Source: Verrucomicrobiota bacterium (GTDB lineage Bacteria > Verrucomicrobiota > Verrucomicrobiia > Opitutales > Opitutaceae). From it: a DNA stretch of 64,000 bases. Shown here one piece after another: positions 9,198 to 17,789 of this stretch. The notes beneath the pieces were generated by a model. It ran no database searches. It was not told the origin of the DNA and saw nothing but the letters and a program-made list of their open reading frames with translations. The stretch spans positions 1 to 64,000 of the forward strand of contig JAEYUW010000033.1 of assembly GCA_023432225.1 (NCBI GenBank). The letters are read 5' to 3'. Every line of letters begins with the position of its first letter. Position 1 is the first letter of the stretch. The translations under genes were made by a program, and so were the position numbers.

Positions 9198-10235
9198 TCA
9201 GGTGCTGACCGGCATGAGCAGAAATCCTCGCAGCATGCCATCGCGCAGGCCCGTGCCGGCGATCCAGCCGGCCGCATTCACCGCCACGGCTTTCTGCAAA
9301 ACCCAGTCCGGCGCGCCGCGCACCAGTTCGCCGAGCGCGCGGAAACCATCGACCGGCGTCCACCGAAACGCCTCGCGCCGTCCGCTGTCGTCCATGAAGC
9401 GACCGACGACGACGCGAGCGTCGTTCGCGCCGAGCGCTTCGCTCTGGAACGTCGACGTCGCGTTCAAATCGTAGGTGCGTCCGCCTTCGTGCAGGAAGGC
9501 GCGGATGTTGCCCTGCGCCGTCATCAAGCGGCCGCACACGCGTCCGCCGGGCGTCAGCGCCGTGCCCCAGATCCCGCCGCCGGGCTCGGGCCGGATCATC
9601 GTCACCGCGTCGCCCCACCAGAGCGCGACCTGCGATTGCGTTTCGAAGAGCCCGCACGCCACGTTGGCGAGGACCGTGCCGGAATCGTTCAGCGCCATCG
9701 CGACGGCGTTCGCGCCGCTCGGCACCGGCAGCAAGCGCGGCGCGCTGCCGTCGTAGAGAAACACCCGCCGCCGCGCGCGACCGTTGGTCACGAACGTCAC
9801 GTGCCCGGCGACCTCGCCGGCGCTGTTGACGCCGCTCGCGCTGCTCTCCGCCTCGGGCCACAACTCCGCGCCAAATCCCTCCCGGTGCGAAGCCCAGGCG
9901 TGCAGCGGCCCGGAGCCGACGCGTTGCTGGCCCGCCACCAGACCGTTGCCGCTGAGACTGGTGAGCGGCACGCCGCCGAAGACACTGCCGCTCTCCAGAC
10001 GCGCGCCGTCGCGCCACACATATCCGCGCACGCAGGACAACTTGGCCTGCCGTTCCGGCGCGTGGCCGTAGAGCGCGATTTGCCCTGCATCGTTCAACGC
10101 CACCGGCAGCAACGGCACGCCGGGCGCGAGTTCGCCGAGATCCTGCAACCGATAAGTCGCGGGAAAATCCGCCAGCTTCTCCCGCGGCGAGGCCGTCGCA
10201 AAAGGCGGATGGGAAGTGACCAACGTGGAAGGCAT
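9198..10235 (-). CDS. HAF-repeat beta-propeller protein
   Basis: A 345-residue protein built from HAF-type repeats, recognisable by recurring 'VNxxGxVxG' strands: LNDAGQIALYG, LSGNGLVAG, VNSAGEVAGHV, LNDSGTVLANV and VNAAGWIAGTG. The repeats suggest a beta-propeller. HAF repeats are usually found in exported proteins, but no convincing signal peptide follows the chosen ATG (MPSTLVTSHPP). Upstream in-frame codons add only Arg-rich residues that look like non-coding read-through. The gene lies upstream of the propeller kinase on the same strand, separated by a long hairpin, so it may be co-transcribed. Substrate or partner unknown. Confidence 0.75.
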   Translation of the reverse strand: MPSTLVTSHPPFATASPREKLADFPATYRLQDLGELAPGVPLLPVALNDAGQIALYGHAPERQAKLSCVRGYVWRDGARLESGSVFGGVPLTSLSGNGLVAGQQRVGSGPLHAWASHREGFGAELWPEAESSASGVNSAGEVAGHVTFVTNGRARRRVFLYDGSAPRLLPVPSGANAVAMALNDSGTVLANVACGLFETQSQVALWWGDAVTMIRPEPGGGIWGTALTPGGRVCGRLMTAQGNIRAFLHEGGRTYDLNATSTFQSEALGANDARVVVGRFMDDSGRREAFRWTPVDGFRALGELVRGAPDWVLQKAVAVNAAGWIAGTGLRDGMLRGFLLMPVST

Positions 10236-10402
10236 GATGCGCGGGTGAACACGCTGCGTCCGCCGCCCGACCGCTCGACCCGGCATTGACCAGCGGCGCA
10301 GCGCGGCTGACCAGCGGCGGATAGGGAAATTCGGCTCGTCGCGTGCCGCGCGAATCGCATGCTTCACGGTTCAGTCGGCGCCGCTTCGGCCGATGTTGCC
10401 CC

Positions 10403-11524
10403 ATGAAAGTCGAACAGCTCCTGTTTACCGTCACCGACGGCTGGCAGACCCGGGGCGACGCCGTGCCCGATCTCCAACCGCAGCTGGTTCTGGTCTTCGG
10501 CGAGCGCGCCTTGCTCACCGCTCCGCACATTGACCCGTTGCGCACGCGCTACGCCGGCGCCCAACTGGTTTTCTGTTCCACCGCCGGAGAGATCGCCGGC
10601 ACCGATGTCTTCGAAGGCACCCTCACCGCCACCGCCGTCGCCTTCGCGCGCAGCACGGTGCGCTGCCTCGCCGCCACGATCGCCCAACCGGCCGACAGCC
10701 GGATGTGCGGCGCGGCACTCGGTCAGCAGCTCACCGGCGAGGGGCTCGCGCACGTCTTCGTCGTTTGCGACGGCGCGCTGACCAATGGCACCGAGTTCGC
10801 CGCCGGTCTCGCCAGCCAGCTGCCCGCGACCGTGAAAGTCACCGGCGGTCTCGCCGGCGACGGCGATCGCTTTCAGAAAACCCTCGTCGGCCTCGACGAA
10901 CTGCCCGCCGACGGTCGCATCGTCGCGATCGGATTCTACGGCGAACATCTGCGCCTGCATTTCGGTTGCGAGGGCGGCTGGTCGCCCTTCGGTCCCGAGC
11001 GCGTGGTGACGCGTTCCGCCGGCAACCAACTCTTCGAACTCGACGGCCGTTCCGCGCTCGCTCTCTACCAAAGTTACCTCGGCGACCAGGCCCGCGGGCT
11101 CCCCGGCACCGCGTTTCGGTTTCCGCTCAGCGTCCATCCCGTCGGCAGCGCCGCTCCGGTCGTCCGCACCATCCTGTCGATCGATGAGGCCGCGCAAAGC
11201 ATGACCTTTGCCGGCGACATCCCGCAGGGCGCGCGGGTGCGCTTCATGCGCGCCTCCTACGAGGACATCCTCGACGGTGCGGCCCGCGCGGCCGCGGCGG
11301 CGCGCGGCGACAACCCCGAGTTGGTGCTGTGCGTCAGCTGCATCGGCCGCCGCATCGTCCTCGGCCAGCGCGTCGAGGAGGAAACCGAACTCGTGCGCGA
11401 CGCCGTCGGCCGCGCCTCGGTCATCGCCGGCTTCTACTCCTACGGCGAACTTGCGCCGCAGGGCGACGGCGCCTGCCAGCTCCACAACCAGACGATGACG
11501 ATCACTTCGATTTCCGAAGCATGA
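10403..11524 (+). CDS. FIST domain sensor protein
   Basis: A 373-residue protein made of an N-terminal FIST domain (about 20-205, with FCSTAGEIAG and TGGLAGDGDRF) and a C-terminal FIST_C domain (about 210-350, with SYEDILDGAARAA and the late CVSCIGRRIVLG and GFYSYGELAP). FIST domains are thought to bind small ligands such as amino acids and feed signalling proteins. No signal peptide or membrane segment is visible, so it is probably cytoplasmic. Its stop overlaps the start of the hybrid kinase gene (ATGA), which implies translational coupling and a sensor-kinase pair. ATG 10403 starts the conserved region (MKVEQLLFTVTDGW). The ligand is not predictable. Confidence 0.9.
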   Translation: MKVEQLLFTVTDGWQTRGDAVPDLQPQLVLVFGERALLTAPHIDPLRTRYAGAQLVFCSTAGEIAGTDVFEGTLTATAVAFARSTVRCLAATIAQPADSRMCGAALGQQLTGEGLAHVFVVCDGALTNGTEFAAGLASQLPATVKVTGGLAGDGDRFQKTLVGLDELPADGRIVAIGFYGEHLRLHFGCEGGWSPFGPERVVTRSAGNQLFELDGRSALALYQSYLGDQARGLPGTAFRFPLSVHPVGSAAPVVRTILSIDEAAQSMTFAGDIPQGARVRFMRASYEDILDGAARAAAAARGDNPELVLCVSCIGRRIVLGQRVEEETELVRDAVGRASVIAGFYSYGELAPQGDGACQLHNQTMTITSISEA

Positions 11525-13038
11525 CGCCCACGCACCGCCTCCTCGCCCGCCAGCTGCGCAAGCACTTCGGCGACGCCGCGCCCGCCGACGCGCGCATGGA
11601 GATGTTCCTGGCCGCCGTGCAGAGCGCCTACGAGCAGTTCGACGCCGACCGCCAGCTCCTCGACCGCGCGATGAAGCTCAGTTCCGACGAACTCAGTGCC
11701 GCCGTCGAATCGCTCCGCCAGCAAAACGCGCTCGAGCGCGACGTCCTGGAAAAACTCCGCTCCTCCATCCGTGCGCTCGGCGCCCCGGACCTGGCCGCCC
11801 ACGGCAGCGCCGATCTGCTGGAGCTCGCCGCCGTCATGCAGCAGCTGGTGGCCGAGCGCAACGCCAGCAAGGCGGCCCTCGAAGCCGCGAAGGAGGCCGC
11901 CGAGTCATCGAGCCGCGCCAAGAGCGAGTTCCTCGCCGTGATGAGCCACGAGATCCGCACGCCGTTGAACGCCGTCATCGGCTTCGCCTCGCTGATGGCG
12001 GAAACGCCCGAGGCCGATCATCGCGAGCACGTGGCGATCATTCAGCGCAGCGGCGAGCACCTGCTCGCGATCATCAACGACATTCTCGATTTCTCCAAAA
12101 TCGAAGCCGGCCACCTCGAACTCGCCGACGCTCCCGTCGAATTGGCCGAACTTTGCGAGGACGCGCTCTGCTTCGTGCGCCAGCCCGCGCGCGCGAAACG
12201 TCTCGCGCTCCATGCCGAAGGGCTCGAGCGCCTGCCGGCCGCCGTGATGGGTGACGCCGCCCGCCTGCGGCAGATTCTCGTGAACCTGCTCAACAACGCG
12301 GTGAAATTCACTGCGGCCGGGAGCGTGGCGCTGCGCACGGATGCGACCCTTGCCGGCGACCGCTGGTTGTTTCGCTGCGCGGTGGTCGACACCGGCATCG
12401 GCATCCCGGCCGATTATCTGCCGAAACTCTTTCGCGCATTCTCTCAAGTCGATTCCTCGAACGTTCGCCAGCACGGCGGCACCGGTCTCGGCCTCGCCAT
12501 CAGTCGCCGCCTGGCAGAGCTCATGGGCGGCACGCTCGACGTCGAAAGCGCCGTCGGCATCGGCTCCACGTTCACGCTCACCGTGCCGCTGGGCCGCGTC
12601 GCCGATCTGCCCGACGCGCCGCCTCCCGTCGTCCGCGCAACGCCCGGAACTTTGCGCATTCTGGTCGCCGAAGACCACGCGCACAACCGCACGCTGATGC
12701 GCTTCGGCCTCGAAGCAGCGGGCTACGCGCCCGTCTTCGTTGAGGACGGACGGGCCGCGATGGCCGCACTCGCCCGCCCCGAGGACTTCGACGTCGTCTT
12801 TCTCGATCTCCAGATGCCCGAGGTCGATGGGTTCGGCGTCGTCGCCGCGTTGCGGAAAAACGTGCCGCTCGAACGACCGCCTTACCTGATCGCCCTCACC
12901 GCCAGCGTGCGACCGGAGGACCGCGACCGCGTGCTCGCGGCCGGCATGCACGAGTTCATCGCCAAGCCTGCACCGCTCGCGGAAATCCGCGCCGCCCTCG
13001 AACGAGCCCGTGTCTGGCTCGCCGCGCGCGTCCCCTGA
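11521..13038 (+). CDS. Hybrid histidine kinase coupled to FIST sensor
   Basis: A 505-residue soluble hybrid kinase. The N-terminal 130 residues are a helical or coiled-coil linker with no recognised sensor domain. A HisKA domain follows with H143 in MSHEIRTPLNAVIGF. The HATPase has NLLNNAVKFT, DTGIGIP and GGTGLGLAI. The C-terminal receiver starts near residue 378 (ILVAEDHAHN) and has phosphoacceptor D429 (VVFLDLQMPEVDG) and the conserved lysine in FIAKP. With no input domain of its own and an ATGA overlap with the FIST gene, it probably takes its signal from that protein. Output would go through the internal receiver to a phosphotransfer partner outside the window. Confidence 0.92.
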   Translation: MTPTHRLLARQLRKHFGDAAPADARMEMFLAAVQSAYEQFDADRQLLDRAMKLSSDELSAAVESLRQQNALERDVLEKLRSSIRALGAPDLAAHGSADLLELAAVMQQLVAERNASKAALEAAKEAAESSSRAKSEFLAVMSHEIRTPLNAVIGFASLMAETPEADHREHVAIIQRSGEHLLAIINDILDFSKIEAGHLELADAPVELAELCEDALCFVRQPARAKRLALHAEGLERLPAAVMGDAARLRQILVNLLNNAVKFTAAGSVALRTDATLAGDRWLFRCAVVDTGIGIPADYLPKLFRAFSQVDSSNVRQHGGTGLGLAISRRLAELMGGTLDVESAVGIGSTFTLTVPLGRVADLPDAPPPVVRATPGTLRILVAEDHAHNRTLMRFGLEAAGYAPVFVEDGRAAMAALARPEDFDVVFLDLQMPEVDGFGVVAALRKNVPLERPPYLIALTASVRPEDRDRVLAAGMHEFIAKPAPLAEIRAALERARVWLAARVP

Positions 13039-13073
13039 CGGGGCGTTCGGCCCGCGCCGCGATTCCGCGCCTA

Positions 13074-13146
13074 CTGTAGCGGCGGTCTATGACCGCCGAA
13101 AGCGCGCGGCCCACGTTCGTTCGGCGGGCACAGACCGCCGCTACAG
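13074..13146. repeat. REP/BIME-like inverted palindrome pair (GTAG...CTAC)
   Basis: A 15-bp perfect outer inverted repeat (13074-13088 and 13132-13146) begins with CTGTAG and ends with CTACAG. Its left arm leads into a small hairpin, GGCGGTC-TAT-GACCGCC (13081-13097). The same hairpin recurs at 25939-25955 and 37844-37860. The surrounding 289-bp gap upstream of parC shows no gene. Confidence 0.85.
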
Positions 13147-13327
13147 CAGAATCCCACCGAACGCGCGCATCCCCCTGCCCTCAACCGACCGCTTGACGGA
13201 GCCCCGCGCGCCGCCAAACCTGCGGCCTTTACCAAGTAGCAAGGGACAAGTTCCAAGGCCCAAGTCTCCCGCGCGCGCGGACTGTTTTCTTGTTACTTGC
13301 CACCTGTCACTTCCCACTTTCCCGCCG

Positions 13328-15502
13328 ATGGCCAAAAAGAATCCGTCCAAGAAACCGACCGACCAGCCCGAGCTCCCGCTCGATGCCGCCGCGCCCACGC
13401 CCGCGGCGCCGGAGGACCAAGGCCAGAAAACGGAGGACAGCTCCGTTGCGCCCAGCCCGTCATCCACCGTCAGTTCGCCGTCCTCCGAAAATCCCTCCGA
13501 CCTCCCGCCCAAGCGTCCGAAGGGTCAGAAAGTTTACGACGAAGACGCGCCCCTTTCGAAGCACTACAAGAACTGGTTCCTCGACTACGCCAGCTACGTC
13601 ATCCTCGACCGCGCCGTCCCGCACATCGACGACGGCTTGAAGCCCGTGCAGCGCCGCGTGCTCCACACGTTGTGGGACATGGACGACGGCCGCTTCCACA
13701 AGGTCGCCAACGTCGTCGGCGCCACGATGAAGCTCCACCCGCACGGCGACGCCTCCATCGGCGCCGCGCTCGTCGGCATCGCGCAACGCGGCTGGCTGAT
13801 CGAGCCGCAGGGCAACTTCGGCAACACGATGACGGGCGACGACGCCGCCGCCCCGCGTTACATCGAGGCGCGCCTGACGCCGTTCGCGCGCGAAGTGCTC
13901 TTCAATCCGAAGACGACCACTTGGCAGCTCAGCTACGACGGCCGCGCGAAAGAGCCGGTCACGCTGCCGGCCAAGTTCCCCATCACGCTCCTTGAGGGCG
14001 CCGACGGCATCGCAGTCGGTCTCGCGACGAAGATTCTCCCGCACAATTTCAACGACCTCTGCCGCGCCGCGATCAATCACCTCCAGGGAAAATCGTTCCG
14101 CATCCTCCCGGACTTCCCGACCGGTGGCACGGCCGACTTCGCCGAATACAACGACGGCGAGCGCGGCGGCAAAGTGAAGGTCCGCGCCAAGATCGAAGCG
14201 CGCTCCAAGTATCTGCTCGCCGTCACCGAGCTGCCCTTCGGCGTCACGACCGAGTCGCTCATCGAGTCCGTCCTCGCCGCCAACGCGAAGGGCAAGATCA
14301 AGATCAAGCACGTCGACGACAACACCGCCGACTCGGTCGAGATTCTCATCCATCTCCCGCAAGGTTCCGAGCCCGAGAAGGTCATCCAGCAGCTCTACGT
14401 GTTCACGAGTTGCCAGGTGCAGCTCAACCCCGCCGCGTGCGTCATCGTGCGCGACGAGAAAACCGGCGAGGACAAGCCCGTGTTCCTCGGCGTCCGCGAA
14501 ATCCTCAAGCGCAGCGCCGAAGCGACGAAGGAACTCCTCCGCCGCGAACTCGAGATCAAGCTCGGCGAACTCGAGCAGCAGTGGCACTGGGATTCGCTCG
14601 AACGCATCTTCATCGAGAACCGCATCTATCACCGCATCGAAAAATCGAAGACGTGGGAAAGCGTGCTCGAGGAAATCCGCACGGGCTTGAAGCCGTTCGT
14701 GAAGAACCTCCGCCGCGAGGTGACCGACGAGGATATCACGCGCCTGACCGAAATCCGCATCAAGCGCATCTCCGCCTACAACCGTTTCCAAGCCGACGAA
14801 GCCATCAAGAAGATCGAGGACGGCATCAAGGAAACGAAAGCCCACCTCAAGAATCTCACCGGCTACACCGTCGAGTGGTTCGAGATGCTGCAGGAAAAAT
14901 ACGGCAAGGGCATCAAGCGGAAGACCAGCTACGACGAGATCGAGCAGATCGACGCCGCGTCGGTCGTCTCCGCCAACCAGCGCCTCTACGTCAACCGCGA
15001 CGACGGCTTCATCGGCCTGAACTGGCGCCAGCACGAATTCGTGCAGGAATGCACGATCCTCGACAGCGTGCTCTGCATCATGCGCGACGGCTCGCTCAAG
15101 GTGTCCAAGGTCGCCGACAAGGTTTTCATGGGCCGCGACATCATCCACGTCGCGATCTGGCCGAAGGACGGCGACCAAAGTTTCTACACGATGGTCTACC
15201 AGGACGGAGAAACCGGAAAGGCCTTCGCGAAGAAGTTCCAGATCGGCGGCCTCAGCCGCGACAAGCTCTACCCGCTGACGAAGTCCGACGGCTCCAAGAT
15301 CGTCTACCTCGACATCGCGAAATCGGAGAAAGAAATGCCGAAGAGCCTCCACGTGAGCCTCGACGGCCGCAGCGGCGCGCGCGTGCGCGAGCTGGATTTC
15401 GATCTCACGCCCGTCCCGGTCAGCACCCGCACCGCCAAGGGCCTGACGATCACCAAATGGGCCGTGAAAGAAGTGAAGCCAAACGACCTCTCCCTGAAGT
15501 AA
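13328..15502 (+). CDS. parC: Type IIA DNA topoisomerase subunit A (topoisomerase IV ParC-like)
   Basis: The DNA breakage-reunion subunit that pairs with the ParE-like subunit at 136-1983. After a low-complexity Lys/Pro/Ser N-terminal tail (about 1-60), the core starts at LSKHYKNWFLDYASYVILDR. The catalytic tyrosine is Y178 in APRYIEARLT. The winged-helix region has LKPVQRRVLHTLWDMD and HPHGDASIGAAL. A coiled-coil tower follows (about 390-500) and then a shortened C-terminal domain. At 724 residues it is shorter than typical GyrA. I chose ATG 13328 because the upstream in-frame codons translate the REP element. The gene ends just before an intrinsic terminator. Confidence 0.94.
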   Translation: MAKKNPSKKPTDQPELPLDAAAPTPAAPEDQGQKTEDSSVAPSPSSTVSSPSSENPSDLPPKRPKGQKVYDEDAPLSKHYKNWFLDYASYVILDRAVPHIDDGLKPVQRRVLHTLWDMDDGRFHKVANVVGATMKLHPHGDASIGAALVGIAQRGWLIEPQGNFGNTMTGDDAAAPRYIEARLTPFAREVLFNPKTTTWQLSYDGRAKEPVTLPAKFPITLLEGADGIAVGLATKILPHNFNDLCRAAINHLQGKSFRILPDFPTGGTADFAEYNDGERGGKVKVRAKIEARSKYLLAVTELPFGVTTESLIESVLAANAKGKIKIKHVDDNTADSVEILIHLPQGSEPEKVIQQLYVFTSCQVQLNPAACVIVRDEKTGEDKPVFLGVREILKRSAEATKELLRRELEIKLGELEQQWHWDSLERIFIENRIYHRIEKSKTWESVLEEIRTGLKPFVKNLRREVTDEDITRLTEIRIKRISAYNRFQADEAIKKIEDGIKETKAHLKNLTGYTVEWFEMLQEKYGKGIKRKTSYDEIEQIDAASVVSANQRLYVNRDDGFIGLNWRQHEFVQECTILDSVLCIMRDGSLKVSKVADKVFMGRDIIHVAIWPKDGDQSFYTMVYQDGETGKAFAKKFQIGGLSRDKLYPLTKSDGSKIVYLDIAKSEKEMPKSLHVSLDGRSGARVRELDFDLTPVPVSTRTAKGLTITKWAVKEVKPNDLSLK

Positions 15503-15529
15503 GCGCACGGTGCCCTCCGCCCAAACTCA

Positions 15530-15557
15530 GGCGCGCCCGAAACGGCGCGCCTTTTTT
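15530..15557 (+). terminator. Intrinsic terminator after parC
   Basis: GGCGCGCC (15530-15537), a 6-nt loop, GGCGCGCC (15544-15551), then six T residues. It lies 28 bp after the parC stop and has the classic form of a Rho-independent terminator. Confidence 0.93.
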
Positions 15558-15560
15558 CGC

Positions 15561-15596
15561 CCATCCCGTCCATCCCGTCCATTCAGTCCATCCTCC
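15561..15596. repeat. 9-nt tandem repeat (CATCCCGTC) at the 3' end of the four-helix gene
   Basis: Units of CATCCCGTC and variants (CATTCAGTC) are repeated head to tail. The stop codon of the four-helix-suffix gene (15583) lies inside the repeat. Related units occur within that gene (about 15819-15835) and upstream of it (16326-16378). Confidence 0.85.
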
Positions 15597-16242
15597 TCGC
15601 CCTCCGCACCCGATACAGCCGCTCCGTGAAGCCTCCCTCGCGTTCGAAATCCGCTGCCAGCCGTTCGATCTGACGATCGAGCAACGCGCAGGCCACGCCC
15701 ACCAAGACATGGGCGGCATTCGCCGCGATCTCGGCATAGCGCATGGACCGAACGGACGCCATGACCTGAACCGACTCCCCACGCCGCACCCGACCACCAC
15801 GCCGCAAGTCGCGTTGTCCATCCCGTCCATTCTTCACCTCCCGCACCCAGTCCGCCACTTCCTCCGCTGTGGCACACCGCCTCGCCACCAGCGCCCGCCG
15901 CAGCGGCGCCTCTTCCTCCCAGAGCGCCAGCCCGCGCTGCCGCAAAAAATCCTCATAGTCCAGCTTCAGCTCCTCCAAGCTGGCTCGCGCCACGTTCGTG
16001 AGCTTCAGCTCCATCTTCTTCGAAGTGCCGCTCGCCTGGCTGCCCTCGGCGATATTCTGCACGCCGCTCCGCGCCGCCTGCACCATCTGGTCATGCGTCC
16101 GGCTGCGCGGACTGATGTAGCGATCACAGAATCGGACGGTCACATCGAACGCCAACTGGGCGACCTGAAAGCTCTTCAGGTTTCGATAGCCGCCATGCAG
16201 AGGAATGAGAACCTCAGGCTTCGGAATGCGGGGCGCGTTCAT
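15583..16242 (-). CDS. Four helix bundle protein with 'four helix suffix' C-terminus
   Basis: A 219-residue protein of the 23S rRNA intervening-sequence/S23-like four-helix family. The helical core is at about 15-130 (AARSGVQNIAEGSQASGTSKK is diagnostic). A short Arg/Val-rich segment of variable character follows (about 133-170). The protein ends in the suffix seen in a subfamily (NAAHVLVGVACALLDRQ, then EREGGFTERLYRVRRARR). The family is widespread and usually of unknown function. The variable middle segment is encoded by the same GTCCATCCCGTCCATTC-type repeat that flanks the gene on both sides, which suggests repeat-driven length variation. No reverse transcriptase or template repeat is present, so a diversity-generating retroelement is not supported. 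ATG 16242 (MNAPRIPKPEVLIPL) starts the conserved region. Confidence 0.85.
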   Translation of the reverse strand: MNAPRIPKPEVLIPLHGGYRNLKSFQVAQLAFDVTVRFCDRYISPRSRTHDQMVQAARSGVQNIAEGSQASGTSKKMELKLTNVARASLEELKLDYEDFLRQRGLALWEEEAPLRRALVARRCATAEEVADWVREVKNGRDGQRDLRRGGRVRRGESVQVMASVRSMRYAEIAANAAHVLVGVACALLDRQIERLAADFEREGGFTERLYRVRRARRMD

Positions 16243-16325
16243 AGAAAGCAGCCCGTGCCTGAGACCTACCGTCTGTGGTCCCCTCACGCCAAGCCCCAAA
16301 GCGGCCACCCCATCGCCCCGCAGGC

Positions 16326-16378
16326 CCATCCATCCCGTCCTTCACTTCATCCCGTCCATTGGTCCATTGAGTCCATCT
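16326..16378. repeat. 9-nt repeat block upstream of the four-helix gene
   Basis: Imperfect copies of CATCCCGTC and CATTGAGTC lie between the four-helix gene and the divergent restriction-modification operon. They belong to the same family as the units at 15561-15596 and inside the gene. Confidence 0.75.
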
Positions 16379-16396
16379 CTCGCCCAGCGAAATGCT

Positions 16397-16421
16397 ACTC
16401 ATAGTCCGTAGCCTCATAGTC
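16397..16421 (+). promoter_or_regulatory. C-box operator of the restriction-modification operon
   Basis: Two direct copies of CTCATAGTC (16398-16406 and 16413-16421) are spaced 15 nt start to start with CGTA between boxes. This matches the ACT-N3-AGT tandem C-box pattern bound by controller proteins of type II systems. It ends 22 bp before the C-protein start codon, as expected for autoregulation, first activating and later repressing. Confidence 0.75.
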
Positions 16422-16443
16422 GGCATTTCGGTAGTGTCACCGG

Positions 16444-16668
16444 ATGCCGCCCCGGGAGCCAGTCCTCCGCAAATTCGGACAGAACGTCAGGGATAAACGC
16501 GAATCGCTCGATCTCTCGCAAGAGGGGTTGGCCGAGAAAGCCGAGCTTGATCGCACCTACGTCGGAGGCATCGAGCGCGGTGAACGCAATCCAACCATCG
16601 TCAGCGCCGTTCGCATCGCGAAAGCGCTCAAGACCTCCGTCGCGGAGCTCTGCGAGGGCATCGACTGA
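16444..16668 (+). CDS. Restriction-modification controller (C) protein, XRE-type HTH
   Basis: A 74-residue helix-turn-helix protein: LRKFGQNVRDKRESLDLSQE, AEKAELDRTYVGGIERGERN, then AVRIAKALKTSVAELCEG. Size, sequence pattern and position identify it as a C protein. Such proteins bind C-boxes as paired dimers, boost their own operon early and repress it later, so methylation precedes restriction. Candidate C-boxes lie just upstream (16397-16421). Its stop shares a base with the methyltransferase start (TGATG), giving one operon of C, M, R and Vsr. Base composition is lower in GC than the flanking chromosomal genes, consistent with acquisition by transfer. Confidence 0.92.
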   Translation: MPPREPVLRKFGQNVRDKRESLDLSQEGLAEKAELDRTYVGGIERGERNPTIVSAVRIAKALKTSVAELCEGID

Positions 16669-17789
16669 TGGCCGCCAAGAAGAAGAGCGTCCACGAGGAA
16701 CTCGGCGCTTACGGCGCTACAGCTCAGCTGCACTCCCCGCTGAAATTCATCGACCTTTTCTGCGGTATCGGAGGATTCCGCTACGCCTTCGAGAAGGCCG
16801 GCGCTCAATGCGTTTTTTCGAGCGACTGGGATAAACACTCACAAATCACCTACGAAGCGAATTTCGGCCACAAACCGATCGGGGATATCCATGCCGTGAA
16901 GTCTGAGGATGTCGGTCCTCACGATATTCTGTGCGCAGGTTTTCCGTGTCAGCCTTTCAGCCTCGCAGGCGTCTCGAAGAAAAACAGTTTGGGGAGGAAG
17001 CATGGCTTCGAAGACGCGAAACAGGGCAACCTGTTCTTCGAGATTGAGCGCATACTCGCACACTGGCGCCCGGAAGCATTCGTCTTGGAGAACGTTAAAA
17101 ACCTACGCAGCCACGACAAAGGAAACACCTTTCGCGTGATTCATGAGACTCTGACGAAGAAGCTGAATTACCACGTCCATTACCAGATAATCGATGCCAT
17201 CAGTGTGGTGCCGCAGCACCGGGAGCGCATTTTCATCGTGGGCTTCAAAACGCCACGTCATTTCGAGTTCCCGAAGTTCCCCAAAAACGGTCCTAAGCTG
17301 GCGACCATTCTCGATCTCGAGGTCCCGGAGAAATACACCCTTTCCGACCACCTCTGGAAATATCTCCAAGACTACGCGAAGAAGCATCAAGCCGCTGGCA
17401 ATGGCTTTGGCTTTGGTTTGGTGACTCCGGAGATGACCGCACGGACGCTAAGCGCGAGATACCACAAGGACGGTTCCGAAATTCTCGTCAGCCAAGGACC
17501 GCGCAAGAACCCACGGCGCCTAACTCCCCGCGAATGCGCGAGACTCATGGGTTACCCCGAGTCCCACAAAATTCCGGTCTCAGACACCCAAGCTTACCGG
17601 CAATTTGGTAACTCAGTTGTGGTTCCGGTCGTGGAGCGCATTGCCCGGGAAGTCGTCGCTGCGCTGACACGTCCAGTGAACTTCGTGCCCAACTTGGAGC
17701 TGTCCGCTTCCGAGCGAAAACTCCGACTGGACCCGGGAACCGGCACTACGAAAATCGTTTATCCCACTCGACGCAGGAAAGCTTCATGA
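16668..17789 (+). CDS. DNA (cytosine-5) methyltransferase of the type II system
   Basis: Transfers a methyl group from S-adenosylmethionine to C5 of cytosine in the recognition site. The conserved motifs appear in order: FIDLFCGIGGFRYAFEKAG (I, SAM binding), GFPCQPFSLAG with catalytic C94 (IV), FVLENVKNL (VI), PQHRERIFIVGF (VIII), a target-recognition stretch around ARTLSARYHKDG, RRLTPRECARLMGYP (IX) and RQFGNSVVVPVVERIA (X). The 373-residue length is normal. The companion endonuclease is MvaI/BcnI-like and a Vsr follows, so a CCWGG or CCSGG-type target is a reasonable inference but is not shown by the sequence. ATGA overlaps the endonuclease start. Confidence 0.95.
   Translation: MAAKKKSVHEELGAYGATAQLHSPLKFIDLFCGIGGFRYAFEKAGAQCVFSSDWDKHSQITYEANFGHKPIGDIHAVKSEDVGPHDILCAGFPCQPFSLAGVSKKNSLGRKHGFEDAKQGNLFFEIERILAHWRPEAFVLENVKNLRSHDKGNTFRVIHETLTKKLNYHVHYQIIDAISVVPQHRERIFIVGFKTPRHFEFPKFPKNGPKLATILDLEVPEKYTLSDHLWKYLQDYAKKHQAAGNGFGFGLVTPEMTARTLSARYHKDGSEILVSQGPRKNPRRLTPRECARLMGYPESHKIPVSDTQAYRQFGNSVVVPVVERIAREVVAALTRPVNFVPNLELSASERKLRLDPGTGTTKIVYPTRRRKAS

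Noticed and set aside
15583..16378. Diversity-generating retroelement around the four-helix gene
   Set aside because: There is no reverse transcriptase and no template/variable repeat pair; the repeats are short tandem units.
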